This document shows, one piece after another, positions 44,629-54,112 of a stretch of 59,348 bases of DNA; positions within the stretch are counted from its first letter, which is position 1, and the number at the start of each line of letters is the position of its first letter. The notes below the pieces were generated by a model. It made no database searches, had not been told where the DNA came from, and saw only the letters and a list, made by a program, of their open reading frames with translations. The stretch comes from Blastocatellia bacterium (GTDB lineage: Bacteria; Acidobacteriota; Blastocatellia; HR10). The stretch spans positions 1 through 59,348 of the forward strand of contig DATLZR010000094.1 of assembly GCA_035573895.1 (NCBI GenBank). The letters run 5' to 3'. Made by a program: the position numbers and the translations under genes.

Positions 44629-46314
44629 ATGAGACGGAGAACCCTTAGCGCTCTTGTACTATTTGCGGTGACGTTCGTTTCATGTCAGCAGCAGCCCACG
44701 GAAGCTGTACTCGATGAGGCGCTCAACAGCATCACCGTTGAGAGTCTCGCCGCTCACATCCGGCGTCTTGCTTCGGACGAATTTGAAGGTCGCGCTCCGG
44801 GGACGCGGGGAGAAGAACTGACGATCAATTATCTCGCCGAGGAGTTCAAGAAACTCGGTCTCGCTCCGGGTAATCCCGACGGGACCTATTTCCAGAAGGT
44901 GCCGCTTGTTGGCAGTAAGGTTGATCCATCTGCCGAACTCGTCTTCAGCGTCGGCGGACAAAAAAGGACCTTGCGCTTTGGCGATGACTTCGTCGCCTGG
45001 ACCCGGCGCGTCACCGAAACCTCAAGTATCAACTCGGAGCTGGTCTTTGTCGGTTACGGGATCACTGCGCCGGAATTCGACTGGAACGATTTCAAAGACG
45101 TGGATGTGGCCGGCAAGGTGCTTGTCGTGTTGATCAACGATCCTCCCATCCCCGATCCGACCGATCCAACCAAGCTTGACGAGAAAATGTTCGGTGGAAA
45201 AGCGATGACGTACTACGGGCGGTGGACCTACAAGTTCGAATCGGCAGCCGAGCGAGGGGCTGCCGGAGCCCTCATCATCCACGAGACGGGACCGGCGGGC
45301 TATCCCTGGGAAGTGGTCAAAGGCAGTTGGAGCGGGGAGCAGTTTGATCTGGCTTCACCCGATAAGAATATGTCCGCGTGCGCCGTCGAAGGTTGGATAA
45401 CCTGGGATCAGGCGCGTGCACTCTTTCAGATGGCTGGCCGGGACCTGGAGGCGCTCAAGAAGGCCGCCGTCAGCCGCCAGTTCCGCCCGGTGCCTCTCGG
45501 CGTGACAGCCTCGCTCACGCTGAGGAAGACACTGCGGACGATTGATTCCACCAACGTCATCGCGCGATTGGACGGTAGCGATCCCAAACATAAGAACGAA
45601 TACGTCGTTTACACGGCGCACTGGGATCATCTGGGGATAGGCCCCGAGGTGAAGGGAGATCGCATATATAACGGGGCGCTGGATAACGCGTCGGGGACAG
45701 CGGGATTGCTGGAGATCGCCAAAGTCTACAGTCGCCTGCGCCCGGCCCCGAAGCGATCCATTCTGTTTCTCGCTGTGACAGCGGAAGAGAAGGGGCTGCT
45801 CGGTTCGGCCTATTACGCCCGGAATCCGCTTTATCCGCTGGAGAAAACGCTGGCCGTCATCAATATGGATGGATTGAACGTTGACGGTCGCACACGAGAC
45901 ATCACGATCATCGGGTTGGGGAACTCGACGCTCGATGATCTGGTAAAAACTGTAGCCGCCGAGCAGGGACGGACAATTCGCCCCGATCCGGAACCGGAGA
46001 AAGGATTCTTCTATCGGTCCGATCACTTCAGTTTCGCCAAACAGGGCGTGCCCGCGCTCTTCACCGATTCGGGAATTGACTATGTGGGCAAGCCCGAAGG
46101 GTGGGGGCTGACCATGCGCCAGCGATACACGGCGGAGCGCTATCACAAACCCCAGGATGAATTCGATCCGGCGTGGGACCTGAGCGGGGCGGTCGAGGAT
46201 TTGCGATTGCTCGTGAAGGTGGGATACCTGGTGGCTACTGGCGACCGCTGGCCCGAGTGGAACCCGGGGACCGAATTCAAAGCGATCCGCGAGAAAATGC
46301 TTCAAAAGAAGTGA
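44629..46314 (+). CDS. M28-family zinc aminopeptidase, lipoprotein with PA domain
   Basis: 561 aa from ATG 44629 (GGAGGAAACAGGAAG upstream). Signal peptide with lipobox: [19 protein letters not shown], so Cys would be lipidated and the enzyme held at the envelope. Residues about 125-290 form a protease-associated (PA) insert domain. The dinuclear zinc site reads TAHWDHLG (His331), NGALDNASG (Asp352) and TAEEKG (Glu386/387), with [10 protein letters not shown] giving the last His. It likely removes N-terminal amino acids from peptides, in keeping with the peptide- and amide-cleaving enzymes at the other end of the window. Convergent with the acyltransferase gene. Confidence 0.94.
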   Translation: MRRRTLSALVLFAVTFVSCQQQPTEAVLDEALNSITVESLAAHIRRLASDEFEGRAPGTRGEELTINYLAEEFKKLGLAPGNPDGTYFQKVPLVGSKVDPSAELVFSVGGQKRTLRFGDDFVAWTRRVTETSSINSELVFVGYGITAPEFDWNDFKDVDVAGKVLVVLINDPPIPDPTDPTKLDEKMFGGKAMTYYGRWTYKFESAAERGAAGALIIHETGPAGYPWEVVKGSWSGEQFDLASPDKNMSACAVEGWITWDQARALFQMAGRDLEALKKAAVSRQFRPVPLGVTASLTLRKTLRTIDSTNVIARLDGSDPKHKNEYVVYTAHWDHLGIGPEVKGDRIYNGALDNASGTAGLLEIAKVYSRLRPAPKRSILFLAVTAEEKGLLGSAYYARNPLYPLEKTLAVINMDGLNVDGRTRDITIIGLGNSTLDDLVKTVAAEQGRTIRPDPEPEKGFFYRSDHFSFAKQGVPALFTDSGIDYVGKPEGWGLTMRQRYTAERYHKPQDEFDPAWDLSGAVEDLRLLVKVGYLVATGDRWPEWNPGTEFKAIREKMLQKK

Positions 46315-46365
46315 GACCCGCGGACGTCGCGCGAAAGGTCCTCAACGGAGCCCTCGCCTCACGCT

Positions 46366-47286
46366 TCAGCCGTAGAGGTCGGGTTCGCCCGGTGGGCGCG
46401 TCGCCCACCGTTTGTGGACCCAAACCCAGTGATCGGGATACTGACGCACGAAGGATTCGATCACCTCGTTGAGCCGTTCGGTGTTCACTACGAGATCCTG
46501 TGCGTGGTCACCGGTGCGCACGAGATCAACCGGCGGATCAAAGCGAAGAGTATGCCGTCGCGTCCGCTCGTCCCAGATGAGAAATCCCGGAATGATCGGA
46601 GCGCCGGTCCTCAGGGCGAAACGAGTGAGTATCGGGGAGGTGCAGCAGGTGATGCCGAGGAACTTACAAAAGACGCCCTCCTGAGGCTGAGTGTTTAAAT
46701 CCATGAGGACGCCTACAGCTTCACCGCGACGCAGAGCTGCCAGAACTTGCCGCGCGGCATCCTTCTTATCAATTGGGTGATTGCCGCTGAGCGTGCGGTA
46801 GCGCTCGATCAATCGGTCCAGCAGAGGATTGTCCAGTCGTCGCACGAGGAAATTTAACGGATGGCCGTAGAGGGCATGAGCGAACGGACTCAGTTCCCAT
46901 GCCCCGAAATGCGCCGTAAGGATTAACACGCCACGCCCCTGACGGATCGCCTGCTCATAATGCTCCAGTCCCGCGTACTGAACGACCTCGGCGATATTCT
47001 CGCGGTGCAACTTGGGGAACTGACTGAACTCGGCAAGATGCCGGCCAAGCATTCGAAAGACGCGCCGGAGTAAGTCCCGGCGCTCAGCACGATGGAGATG
47101 GGGGAAGACGAGTTCGAGATTTCTTTCTCCCACACGCCGCAGACGTCGCCAGCCGACATAGACGAGCAAGCCAATGCCTTCTCCCAGCCGCAGGGCCCAC
47201 CGCCGCGGCAAAAGGCCTAAAAATTTCACCACCATCAGTGCGGGGATGTACTCAATGAGGTCACGAAGCCAGTGCCGCCTGCGCAT
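46366..47286 (-). CDS. LpxL/HtrB-like lipid A acyltransferase
   Basis: 306 aa from ATG 47286. Residues about 10-45 include a membrane-associated N-terminal helix (IPALMVVKFLGLLPRRWAL). The acyltransferase HX4(D/E) motif is TAHFGAWE. LMDLNTQPQEGVFCKFLG and TSPILTRFALRTGAPIIPGFL match the second conserved block, and HWVWVHKRW ends the domain. It adds a secondary acyl chain to lipid A at the inner membrane. With lpxC at 39.8 kb it confirms LPS synthesis. The start at 47286 is favoured because it gives the typical family N-terminus; upstream sequence adds only 11 residues. Confidence 0.9.
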   Translation of the reverse strand: MRRRHWLRDLIEYIPALMVVKFLGLLPRRWALRLGEGIGLLVYVGWRRLRRVGERNLELVFPHLHRAERRDLLRRVFRMLGRHLAEFSQFPKLHRENIAEVVQYAGLEHYEQAIRQGRGVLILTAHFGAWELSPFAHALYGHPLNFLVRRLDNPLLDRLIERYRTLSGNHPIDKKDAARQVLAALRRGEAVGVLMDLNTQPQEGVFCKFLGITCCTSPILTRFALRTGAPIIPGFLIWDERTRRHTLRFDPPVDLVRTGDHAQDLVVNTERLNEVIESFVRQYPDHWVWVHKRWATRPPGEPDLYG

Positions 47287-47481
47287 TCCGAAGGGCGCCA
47301 AAGTAGCACAGCTTCTCATGAGCTGTCAAATGGCTCCTCTGGCACGATCCGGCATGGGAGCAGATCGCGGAGTGCGTCGCTTGAGGAAGCGGATCAGGCT
47401 TGGAGGGCGTGGTTATAGGTGCCGACTGAGGCCAGATCGTGTTCATCCGGGGTGATGTATTTTACAGATCAGGACGTCCCC

Positions 47482-48384
47482 TCAAACTGGTTCGACGTGA
47501 ATAGTAATCTGGCAGTGCCCCAGCTTATCCATCAGGCGGTGCTCGATCTCTTCGGTCACCTGGTGGGCGCGACGGAGGTCATAATGGTCAACTAAAACGC
47601 GAAGTTCAATGAAGAGCTTCTCCCCGTCGCTCCGGGAGCGAATATCGTGAACGCTACTGACGCCGGGCACCTGGCGCACGATCTCTTCGATGATTTCCGG
47701 ACGCACCATGGAGGCGTCAACGAGAACAGGCACCGACTCGGTAAAGATTTGCCATCCACCGTAAGCGATCAATCCAGAGATCGCCAGGGCAAACAAGGGA
47801 TCGAGGGTGGGCATCCCGAGGCGAATGAAAAACAGTCCTCCCACCAGTGAGCTGCTGACGAGAATGTCGGTGCGGGTATGGAGGGAGTCTGCCAGAAGGA
47901 AACTGCTCCCCAACTGTCGGCCTCGCTGGCGTTCGTACAGGTAGACGATGACATTGATGACGATCGTGGCGATCATGACAACAAGTGTGAGGTGCGAAAC
48001 CTGAACCCTGATCATCTCCGGATTAAAGAGTCGTCGGATCGCACTCGCTGCGATTTCAAAACAGGTGAACAAAAGCAATCCCCCGAGCGCAAAAGCTGCC
48101 AGGGATTCAATCTTCCGATGACCGTAGGGGTGGCCCGTGTCGGGCGCTGCCGTTGCATACCGAATGATGATGAGTCCGACAATATTATTGAGCGAATCAA
48201 CGGAAGAGTGGGCAGCATCGCTGAGGATACTGAGCGAACGCGCTTTCCACCCGATTACAAGCTTCCCTACAACGACCGTCAGGTTGAGACCGAGGACCTG
48301 GAGGAGCACCCGGCGGACTTGCGTTTGGTAGTTCTCCCGGACCGATGTCCTCAACCGAGGGTCTTTCTCAGGCATCGTTTTCAT
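47482..48384 (-). CDS. cation diffusion facilitator (CDF) transporter
   Basis: 300 aa. Six transmembrane segments, the first at about residues 27-47 (VLLQVLGLNLTVVVGKLVI). The metal site is formed by SDAAHSSVD in TM2 (Asp and the HxxxD form) and ADSLHTRTD in TM5. TGHPYGHRKIE is the usual loop after TM2. The C-terminal cytoplasmic domain (about 215-300, ending CQITIHVEP) has the ferredoxin-like fold. It exports Zn2+, Fe2+ or similar in exchange for protons; the exact metal is open. It stands alone. Confidence 0.94.
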   Translation of the reverse strand: MKTMPEKDPRLRTSVRENYQTQVRRVLLQVLGLNLTVVVGKLVIGWKARSLSILSDAAHSSVDSLNNIVGLIIIRYATAAPDTGHPYGHRKIESLAAFALGGLLLFTCFEIAASAIRRLFNPEMIRVQVSHLTLVVMIATIVINVIVYLYERQRGRQLGSSFLLADSLHTRTDILVSSSLVGGLFFIRLGMPTLDPLFALAISGLIAYGGWQIFTESVPVLVDASMVRPEIIEEIVRQVPGVSSVHDIRSRSDGEKLFIELRVLVDHYDLRRAHQVTEEIEHRLMDKLGHCQITIHVEPV

Positions 48385-48977
48385 TCACGCCAACGTACTG
48401 TTTAGGTTCGCCCCAAGTATAGCCACTGGTAGGAAAATGCTCAACAGGTTCTCCGGTTATGTTTCGCGCGAATGGTTTGCCAACAACTACTGACGACGAA
48501 GAGGGAACAAAGAAAAAGGGTCTACGAGCCTCGTTTTTTTCTCCCCCCTCAGAGCAATTTCCGTTCCTCGGACGTGCCCCCAGGTCAATGTCTCACCTGC
48601 GCACGCAGGCCCTCAGAGGGGGTGCCGGACGTGAAACACCCGGAAGTAGTGCAACGTGGCAGCTTGTTGTCGAGACGCGCCCAGGCAAAGCCTCGTAGGA
48701 CTTAGGCCGCTCGGTAGAGGGCATAAGCGGTCTGATGCAACCGTAGTGTCGGAAAATTTCTCGCCCGATAGTCTAGGTTTCAGCGTCTGTCAGAGTGCGA
48801 GGCTGCGCACGCGGGCGGCCCACCTTCTGAGCAGTTGAACCACACTACCGCGAAAAAGGTCGAGGGAGGGTGCTTCTCGACACCACCGCTTCTTCTCGGA
48901 AAAACCTGCTCGAGACTATCATCGTTTGTTTACCGCCGCAGGACGATCTCCCGAGGAGGATACGAAACTCCACGCGG
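48385..48977. other. gap without recognised gene
   Basis: About 0.6 kb between two minus-strand genes. It holds an ACGA-GCC-TCGT hairpin followed by T7 near 48526-48542, too short to be sure as a terminator, and otherwise nothing I can support. Confidence 0.45.
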
Positions 48978-49958
48978 TCAGTTGCTTGGCTGATCTATTT
49001 TGAATTTCGCAATGAGAAGCTCGCGCTGCGGCGACCCCGGCCTGACACCTATGACTCCGTACCCGTAGAAGTACCCATCTGGACCCCTTACCATAGGGGA
49101 AAGGCGGCCCATTACCTCCACACCGCATAAGTGTTCTCCGCGTTCGTTGAAGATGGCAAGGGATCGCTGCTGGGTGTGAACGTCAACTCGGCGCGCCAGG
49201 ATCATTCCGTCCTTCCAGCCGATGATGTCATCAAACCTCTGGTCACCGGAGAGTGTGCGGATGGGGGATCCCTTGTGATCGAAAATCCGGAGCGCTCCAT
49301 CAGGAAGAAGAGAAAGAATGCGGCCTTTTCCGTCCATTGCGATCTGCGGATGCGTAGGTGAGATCCGCCCAAATAAGGCCCCTTCGACATCCGTTACGAA
49401 TGGGGTGATCTCCCCCGACCGTGAGATCTTGAAGATCATGAAGTCCGTCCCACCTCGAGTGCCTGCCGCATAAATCGTGTCATCTGAGCAGGAGAGAATG
49501 TGATAGGCGTAGAATCCATCGGGGGTAAAAACATGCTCTAATTTCCCCAACGTGTCAAAGACCAGAATCTGATTCCGCCACTGCAGCCCGTACCAGAGCG
49601 CCGACAGGTAGATTCTCCCGGAGTGATAGTGGAGCGATGATACATGCGCCGCCTTGGTATTTTCACCAAAGGGACTCTCCAGCGGCAACAGCCAAAGGAT
49701 CCGCCCCATGGGGTCAGATTTGAGCAAATAGGCGCGCTCGCCTCTTGTACCATCTCGGACGGAGAAGCTCGCGTAAATATTCCCGACCTCATCAACGGCT
49801 ATCTTCACCAGGCTAAGACCCGCAGTCGGAGATATGTCCAGAGGGAGAGACATACGGATGGAAGCAGTCTCTCTCACCTTGCAGGTCGGTGGTTGTCCCC
49901 TGATTGACGTCGCTATAAGAAGCACGCTGCTGAGGATCATAACTGACAATCTCTTCAT
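48978..49958 (-). CDS. secreted six-bladed beta-propeller-like protein
   Basis: 326 aa. Residues 1-21 are a signal peptide (MKRLSVMILSSVLLIATSIRG). The body repeats short motifs of the NHL/6-bladed type: IAVDEVGNIYASF, ILVFDTLGKLEHVF, MIFKISRSGEITPFV, IAMDGKGRILSLLPDGALRIFDHKG, LAIFNERGEHLCG. These give about six blades. Such proteins bind peptides or act as scaffolds at the cell surface. The gene is 77 bp downstream of a Cys-rich small protein gene on the same strand, so the two are likely one unit. No catalytic residues can be named. Confidence 0.75.
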   Translation of the reverse strand: MKRLSVMILSSVLLIATSIRGQPPTCKVRETASIRMSLPLDISPTAGLSLVKIAVDEVGNIYASFSVRDGTRGERAYLLKSDPMGRILWLLPLESPFGENTKAAHVSSLHYHSGRIYLSALWYGLQWRNQILVFDTLGKLEHVFTPDGFYAYHILSCSDDTIYAAGTRGGTDFMIFKISRSGEITPFVTDVEGALFGRISPTHPQIAMDGKGRILSLLPDGALRIFDHKGSPIRTLSGDQRFDDIIGWKDGMILARRVDVHTQQRSLAIFNERGEHLCGVEVMGRLSPMVRGPDGYFYGYGVIGVRPGSPQRELLIAKFKIDQPSN

Positions 49959-50035
49959 AGGCAGTCCCTCCTCTTGATGTTAATTCTCATCAAAGGCGGT
50001 CTCCAGCATCACATTACGGATCATGCCGGTGGTGG

Positions 50036-50380
50036 TTACTCAATACCGCAAGGCACCCACCAGTTGCAAAGCTGCACCGGACAGTTGCCAGATTGTCCTT
50101 GCTCGGGTGGTGTGAAACAGTCGTACGTAGTCAGATAAATGAGAAAATTCCCGGGCCAGGTGACTGCGTCGGTGCACAAGACACACTCTCCCCTGGTATT
50201 GCAACATTTGATAGCGTAATCGAAGCACTCCTGACACAATCCCTACCCTCCTGAGCAAGTGGCCGCGAAGTGCGAAGGGCGGGCAGTGACAACTCTTCCT
50301 CCCCTCACTATCTCAGGCGGTGCGGTCAAGAGGGCAAGCCAAAAGAAGACTGACCCGATGGGGTAAGCTCGCTTTCCCAT
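50036..50380 (-). CDS. small Cys-rich secreted protein, interrupted by in-frame TAG
   Basis: From ATG 50380 (GGAGG nine bases upstream) the frame reads a signal peptide (MGKRAYPIGSVFFWLALLTA) to a TAG at codon 46 (50243-50245), then continues in the same frame for 68 codons to the stop at 50036. The second part starts GLCQECFDYAIKCCN and has ten Cys in about 65 residues, probably a disulfide-rich fold. A second possible start is TTG 50239, with AGGAGG seven bases upstream; translation from it would give a 67-aa protein without the signal peptide. The hydrophobic leader and unbroken frame on both sides of the TAG suggest one secreted 113-residue protein. Nothing in it is recognised. It lies upstream of the propeller gene. 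Confidence 0.5.
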
Positions 50381-51016
50381 AAGCCTAGGCCTCCTTTGGC
50401 GGACCGCATTTTACTCCCTCTCTCTGTATCTGTCAAGGAAGAAATTTCCGCACACGTCCTTTCACTCTGGCCGCCCCCCGTGGGCCATTCCTCCGTCGGA
50501 GTCGCTGAGGGGAAGGCGACTTTGGCGACGGATCATCTTACAGATACGCTCCTCCTGCCTGGCGATCTGGTCCCGAGTTTTCGGCGGGCCATCATGGCAA
50601 TCATCATGCCTGCTCGTTGGGGGGCATCTGTTGCCTTGAACTATAGACGGATGAGACATCGAGCAGAATCCCCTTGACCTGACCTTCGGAGTTGGTCATT
50701 GATGACTATGCCTTCGGTCAAGGGCTGCAGTGGTCCCCCCACATAGATATAGCAGCAGAGTAAGCCGCGGGCCTGTCGTGATTTGACTCTGGAGGTGAGG
50801 GCTTCTATAGTTGCTGCCTCATGAGACGCGGATCCTGGAGGCGGTGTTCGTGAAGATGCGTCCAAGTCATACTGTGGAAAGTTCAAAAAGCGGAGCTTCC
50901 CTCTTGACAGTCAGTGGAGTCATGCGGCATTTGAAAGCGCGAGGAAGGGATGAAAATCGGCAGGCCGGTAGTGAGAACGTGTGCGCCGAACCGGCGTCAT
51001 CGGGGTGGAGAAGGGA
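50381..51016. other. gap before ruvA
   Basis: About 0.6 kb. An 81-codon minus-strand frame (50641-50886) has a plausible coding look (GLLCCYIYVGGPLQPLTEG) but no family, ribosome site or partner. Otherwise nothing supported. Confidence 0.4.
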
Positions 51017-51631
51017 ATGATCGCGCAATTGACGGGAAAGCTTCTCCAGAAACATCCCACAGCCGTTGTCATTGACGTTCAGGGCGTCGGCTACGAGGTG
51101 ATAATCCCGCTTTCGACGTACTATGAGATTGGCGAGGTGGGATCAACCGTTTCGCTTCTGACCTATACTTATGTCCGCGAGGACGCGCTCCAGCTCTACG
51201 GATTCCACACGGCGAGAGAAAGGGATTTATTCCTGCGGCTGATCTCTGTCTCCGGGGTGGGGCCCAAGCTGGCCATTACGATCCTATCGGGTTTGAGCGT
51301 TGACCAGCTCATTCCCGCCATCCGAACTAACGATGTTGCGCGTCTGATGGCTATCCCCGGAGTGGGGAAGAAAACGGCGGAACGGCTCATCGTTGAATTG
51401 CGCGATAAACTCGTCGCCCTGTCGAGCGACGAAGCCGAAGCGGCTTATCGGCAGATGAGCGCCGCTGAAGCCGCCGACGAAGAGGTCAAGCGGGATGTCA
51501 TCTCAGCGCTCATGAACCTAGGCTATCCCCGGCCTCTCGCCGAGCGAGCTGTGACGGCCGCTCTGGAGAGCGAAACTGATCACTCCACCGAATGGATTCT
51601 GAAGCAGGCATTAAAACGCCTGTTCCGGTGA
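51017..51631 (+). CDS. ruvA: Holliday junction branch migration protein RuvA
   Basis: 204 aa from ATG 51017 (GGAGAAGGGA upstream). Domain I: MIAQLTGKLLQKHPTAVVIDVQGVGYEV; helix-hairpin-helix repeats ISVSGVGPKLAITIL and LMAIPGVGKKTAERLIVEL; domain III at the C-terminus (DVISALMNLGYPRPLAERAV) that contacts RuvB. RuvA tetramers bind four-way junctions and load the RuvB helicase. Neither ruvB nor ruvC is beside it. Confidence 0.97.
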   Translation: MIAQLTGKLLQKHPTAVVIDVQGVGYEVIIPLSTYYEIGEVGSTVSLLTYTYVREDALQLYGFHTARERDLFLRLISVSGVGPKLAITILSGLSVDQLIPAIRTNDVARLMAIPGVGKKTAERLIVELRDKLVALSSDEAEAAYRQMSAAEAADEEVKRDVISALMNLGYPRPLAERAVTAALESETDHSTEWILKQALKRLFR

Positions 51632-51779
51632 TGGGGCGGACGAGACGAATTCCCTTTATGCTTTTTCATTCGATATTTGCTGAGCGTTCGCGCGTGTGGG
51701 ACGTACGCACTTACTGCCGGTAGACTGCTTGACGGCCACGGAAGCGGGAAACTACAATAAGGCCGCATTTTGCACAGAC

Positions 51780-51870
51780 GCCGGAGTGGCGGAATTGGCA
51801 GACGCGCCAGACTCAAAATCTGGTGGAAACTGAGCTTTCCGTGTCGGTTCGACTCCGACCTCCGGCACCA
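51780..51870 (+). tRNA. tRNA-Leu (anticodon CAA)
   Basis: 91 nt with encoded CCA and a long variable arm, as expected of class II. Acceptor GCCGGAG / CTCCGGC, D-arm GCGGAATTGGCAGACGC, anticodon stem CCAGA-CTCAAAA-TCTGG with CAA reading UUG, T-arm GTCGGTTCGACTCCGAC. Confidence 0.96.
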
Positions 51871-52012
51871 TTCCCCTGACGAATTAAGCTGCCGAAACTG
51901 ATTCTGGTAAGAGATGAGACTGGCAAAGGGGAGTAATGAAGCGTGCATGATTATCTCGCTATCGAAGGCGTGCTGCCGGTTCGTCGTGCACGATGATGGT
52001 CGGTAGCTGATC

Positions 52013-52455
52013 ATGGGGATGTACGGTCCCAGCGGGCTTGTCGGCGCTACTGCCTCTCTCATACAGCGTCCGGCTCCGGCAACGGCTGTGACGATCACCC
52101 GCTGTCGCGTACGCCGGAGGGTGGCTGAGGAATTCCTCCATCGGGTCGAACAGACAGATGACTTCTTGCGTCTTCTCATTCAAATGGTCAGCCGGGAAGC
52201 GTATGAGCAAGCTCTGAACCACGCCACACTGGAACTGCTTTCAAGCGAGAGCGTTTGGAGCAGTTCCTTTGGGAGTGGATTTCCTCAATGGAAGGAGTCA
52301 AGGAGCAGAAGCCCATTCCCCTGCACCTTTCGCTCAAACAGTGGGAGCTGGTCGAAGTGATCGCCGTCACATTGGGACACTTGAGCCGAATTCAGAAGAA
52401 GATAGAGCAGGGAAGGTATCATTCGCCGACAGAAAGGGTGGCTGATTGTCTTTGA
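52013..52455 (+). pseudogene. possible frameshifted hypothetical gene
   Basis: Two plus-strand frames join sensibly. The first (from 52013) reaches REAYEQALNHATLELL; the other takes over near 52240 with KRERLEQFLWEWISSMEG and runs to a TGA at 52453. Both halves look helical and charged. No family recognised and no firm ribosome site, so this may be a decayed gene or chance. Confidence 0.3.
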
Positions 52456-53017
52456 TCCTCAACGTCTTTGGCATCGGCTTGAGTTCTAATCACGGATAAG
52501 CGGGAGGGAATATGCTCCTCCCCGCCTTCCGCTTTCCGACTGCTGATTTCTGACTCTCACTGTCTTGACCTATATCAAGAACGGCCTTGATCTCGATCAA
52601 TGGCACGAAGGGTTGAACTCAATATAATTGCAGCAGGATCGTGCTGAGGAACCGGAGTTCACAGGCCACTGCGTACTCCTTGGAGCGGTATAGGAGAAAC
52701 TAACCAGAGTGGCTAACAGCGCGGCGAAGTGTGTCCTGGCCCTTTCAATGGCTGCGGCTTGGACCGGCCCATTTCAATCGGCGGAGATTCGGGCAAACCG
52801 TCTGACGTTGGCGCCTGTGCTCGGGTCTTCACAGTCGGGCATAGAACCGAAGATGATCGAGCATCTACAGTAAAGCTAGTGACCCTTCTTTGAATTACGC
52901 CGGAAGCCTCAGCGGGCGAGTTCCAGTTCGAGGTGGAGGATTTCAAACGGCCCATTCTGGCTAGAGCCGGTGGAGGCGGTAGGGTTTCAGATACAGACAG
53001 GATAGTAGGGAGAGTAA
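52456..53017. other. gene-poor region
   Basis: No coding region, RNA or repeat I can support. The base composition and lack of long frames suggest decayed DNA. Confidence 0.5.
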
Positions 53018-53295
53018 GGGATGAAGCGGGTGGAAGTGGTGTCGGGGATGAAGCTCAAAGGGATTGGGGGTCGGGGTCGAGAAGAGTCTCACCCTGCTGC
53101 GAAGGGGCTCTTCATCTATCTGGGTGGTGAGCGAAGCGACTTGGCGGGGACCAGGGTCGCTCAGCGATCGGGGTTAACCTGACGACTGTGGGGCGAGGGT
53201 ATGAATGGACGCAGCAGCGAATGGAGGCTGATGAGGCGTTGGGGAACTCGGTGAACCGCATCCTGGATGAGGAGATGCGTACTACGCATGTCTGA
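53018..53295 (+). pseudogene. remnant of a REP-associated (RAYT-like) or DnaA-HTH type protein
   Basis: Broken frames give AAKGLFIYLGGERSDLAGTRVA and then, after a shift, GVNLTTVGRGYEWTQQRMEADEALGNSVNRILDE in pieces. This resembles the C-terminal helix-turn-helix of RAYT transposases, which often ends with a run of acidic helices. Start and catalytic part are missing. The call rests on pattern only. Confidence 0.3.
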
Positions 53296-53353
53296 CCCCC
53301 TCCGGTTGACCGCTCTTTCACTTGCGCATGCCTGACTGGCTCCGGTTTGACCG
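53286..53353 (+). repeat. imperfect direct repeats, REP-like
   Basis: Copies at 53286-53312 and 53326-53353, both GCATG-C/T-CTGAC...CTCCGGTT(T)GACCG, 40 bp apart and directly after the transposase-like remnant. They could be leftover recognition units. Confidence 0.5.
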
Positions 53354-53523
53354 ACTGTTGGTCCCAGCCCAGACCCGCATGAATGCCGAAACTCAATCCC
53401 GACGGCCCCTACTGACGGTGGGCACATTGAGTGTCTCGCCACGGACAACGGCCTGACGGCCGTCGCCTCAGACCAATCTGTCTGGGCGAATCATTCGTCG
53501 GGGCTGCTCAGGAAAGTTTCACC

Positions 53524-53550
53524 TTGGCATGTGGTTTTGCTCTATATAAT
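53524..53550 (+). promoter_or_regulatory. possible promoter in gene-poor region
   Basis: TTGGCA (53524-53529), 15-bp spacer, TATAAT (53545-53550). The spacer is short. The next real gene, the YD-repeat protein, starts 560 bp downstream. Confidence 0.25.
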
Positions 53551-54112
53551 ATCGCGGCAAGAGGGAGGTTAGGATTGCAAGGTGAGTGGAAGAACCGATC
53601 GAGATTGCTCCTGTTGACTGACCCTTTGCAAGGGGACTGTGCGAGCGCCAGGCTCCAGCGGAAAGTCAGGTTGATCCCCTAAAGGTCAAATGATTATTTG
53701 AAGCGGCAGAGTGAGACGGGTCTCACGATCTGGACAACCTGAGATGTCTCGGACCTCCGCCAATTGAGCGGCTATTCAGGTAAATGGAGGTGGAGTATGA
53801 GCCGTTTTAAGAAGCTCCGCTATCTGTTACCCGGCTCCAGCCCCTCCAAGCGTTTAGGTTAGATCACGATTATACAAAGACTCTTGCGAACGAAGGATTG
53901 GAGACCAGGCTATGACCTGTCTTAAGATTCCTCGCACTTACTTAACGCTGGGGGTACAAGCCTTTCATTTATCGGTGAGGGTGAATGTCTTGAGAAGCCA
54001 TAAGATTCCACTCCTTGGGGGCCTTGGTCGTGTTTCCCTGCTTGCTTCAGCGGGTATCAGTTTCGCCGAATTCGGCTTTTGTGTAATACACTGCTTTATT
54101 TGGAGCTGAGCT

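Noticed and set aside
26045-50245. TAG recoding (pyrrolysine or amber suppression) to explain the two in-frame TAGs
   Set aside because: TAG is used as an ordinary stop by intact genes here (TonB receptor 5838-5840, kbl 16939-16941), neither gene is a methylamine methyltransferase, and no pyl genes or suppressor tRNA are seen.
51580-52179. 199-codon minus-strand frame
   Set aside because: It runs through tRNA-Leu and the end of ruvA, so it cannot be a real gene.
53797-53862. 22-codon frame MSRFKKLRYLLP with a GGAGG site
   Set aside because: It resembles the first residues of FtsX-like permeases, but stops at once; too short to call even as a remnant.
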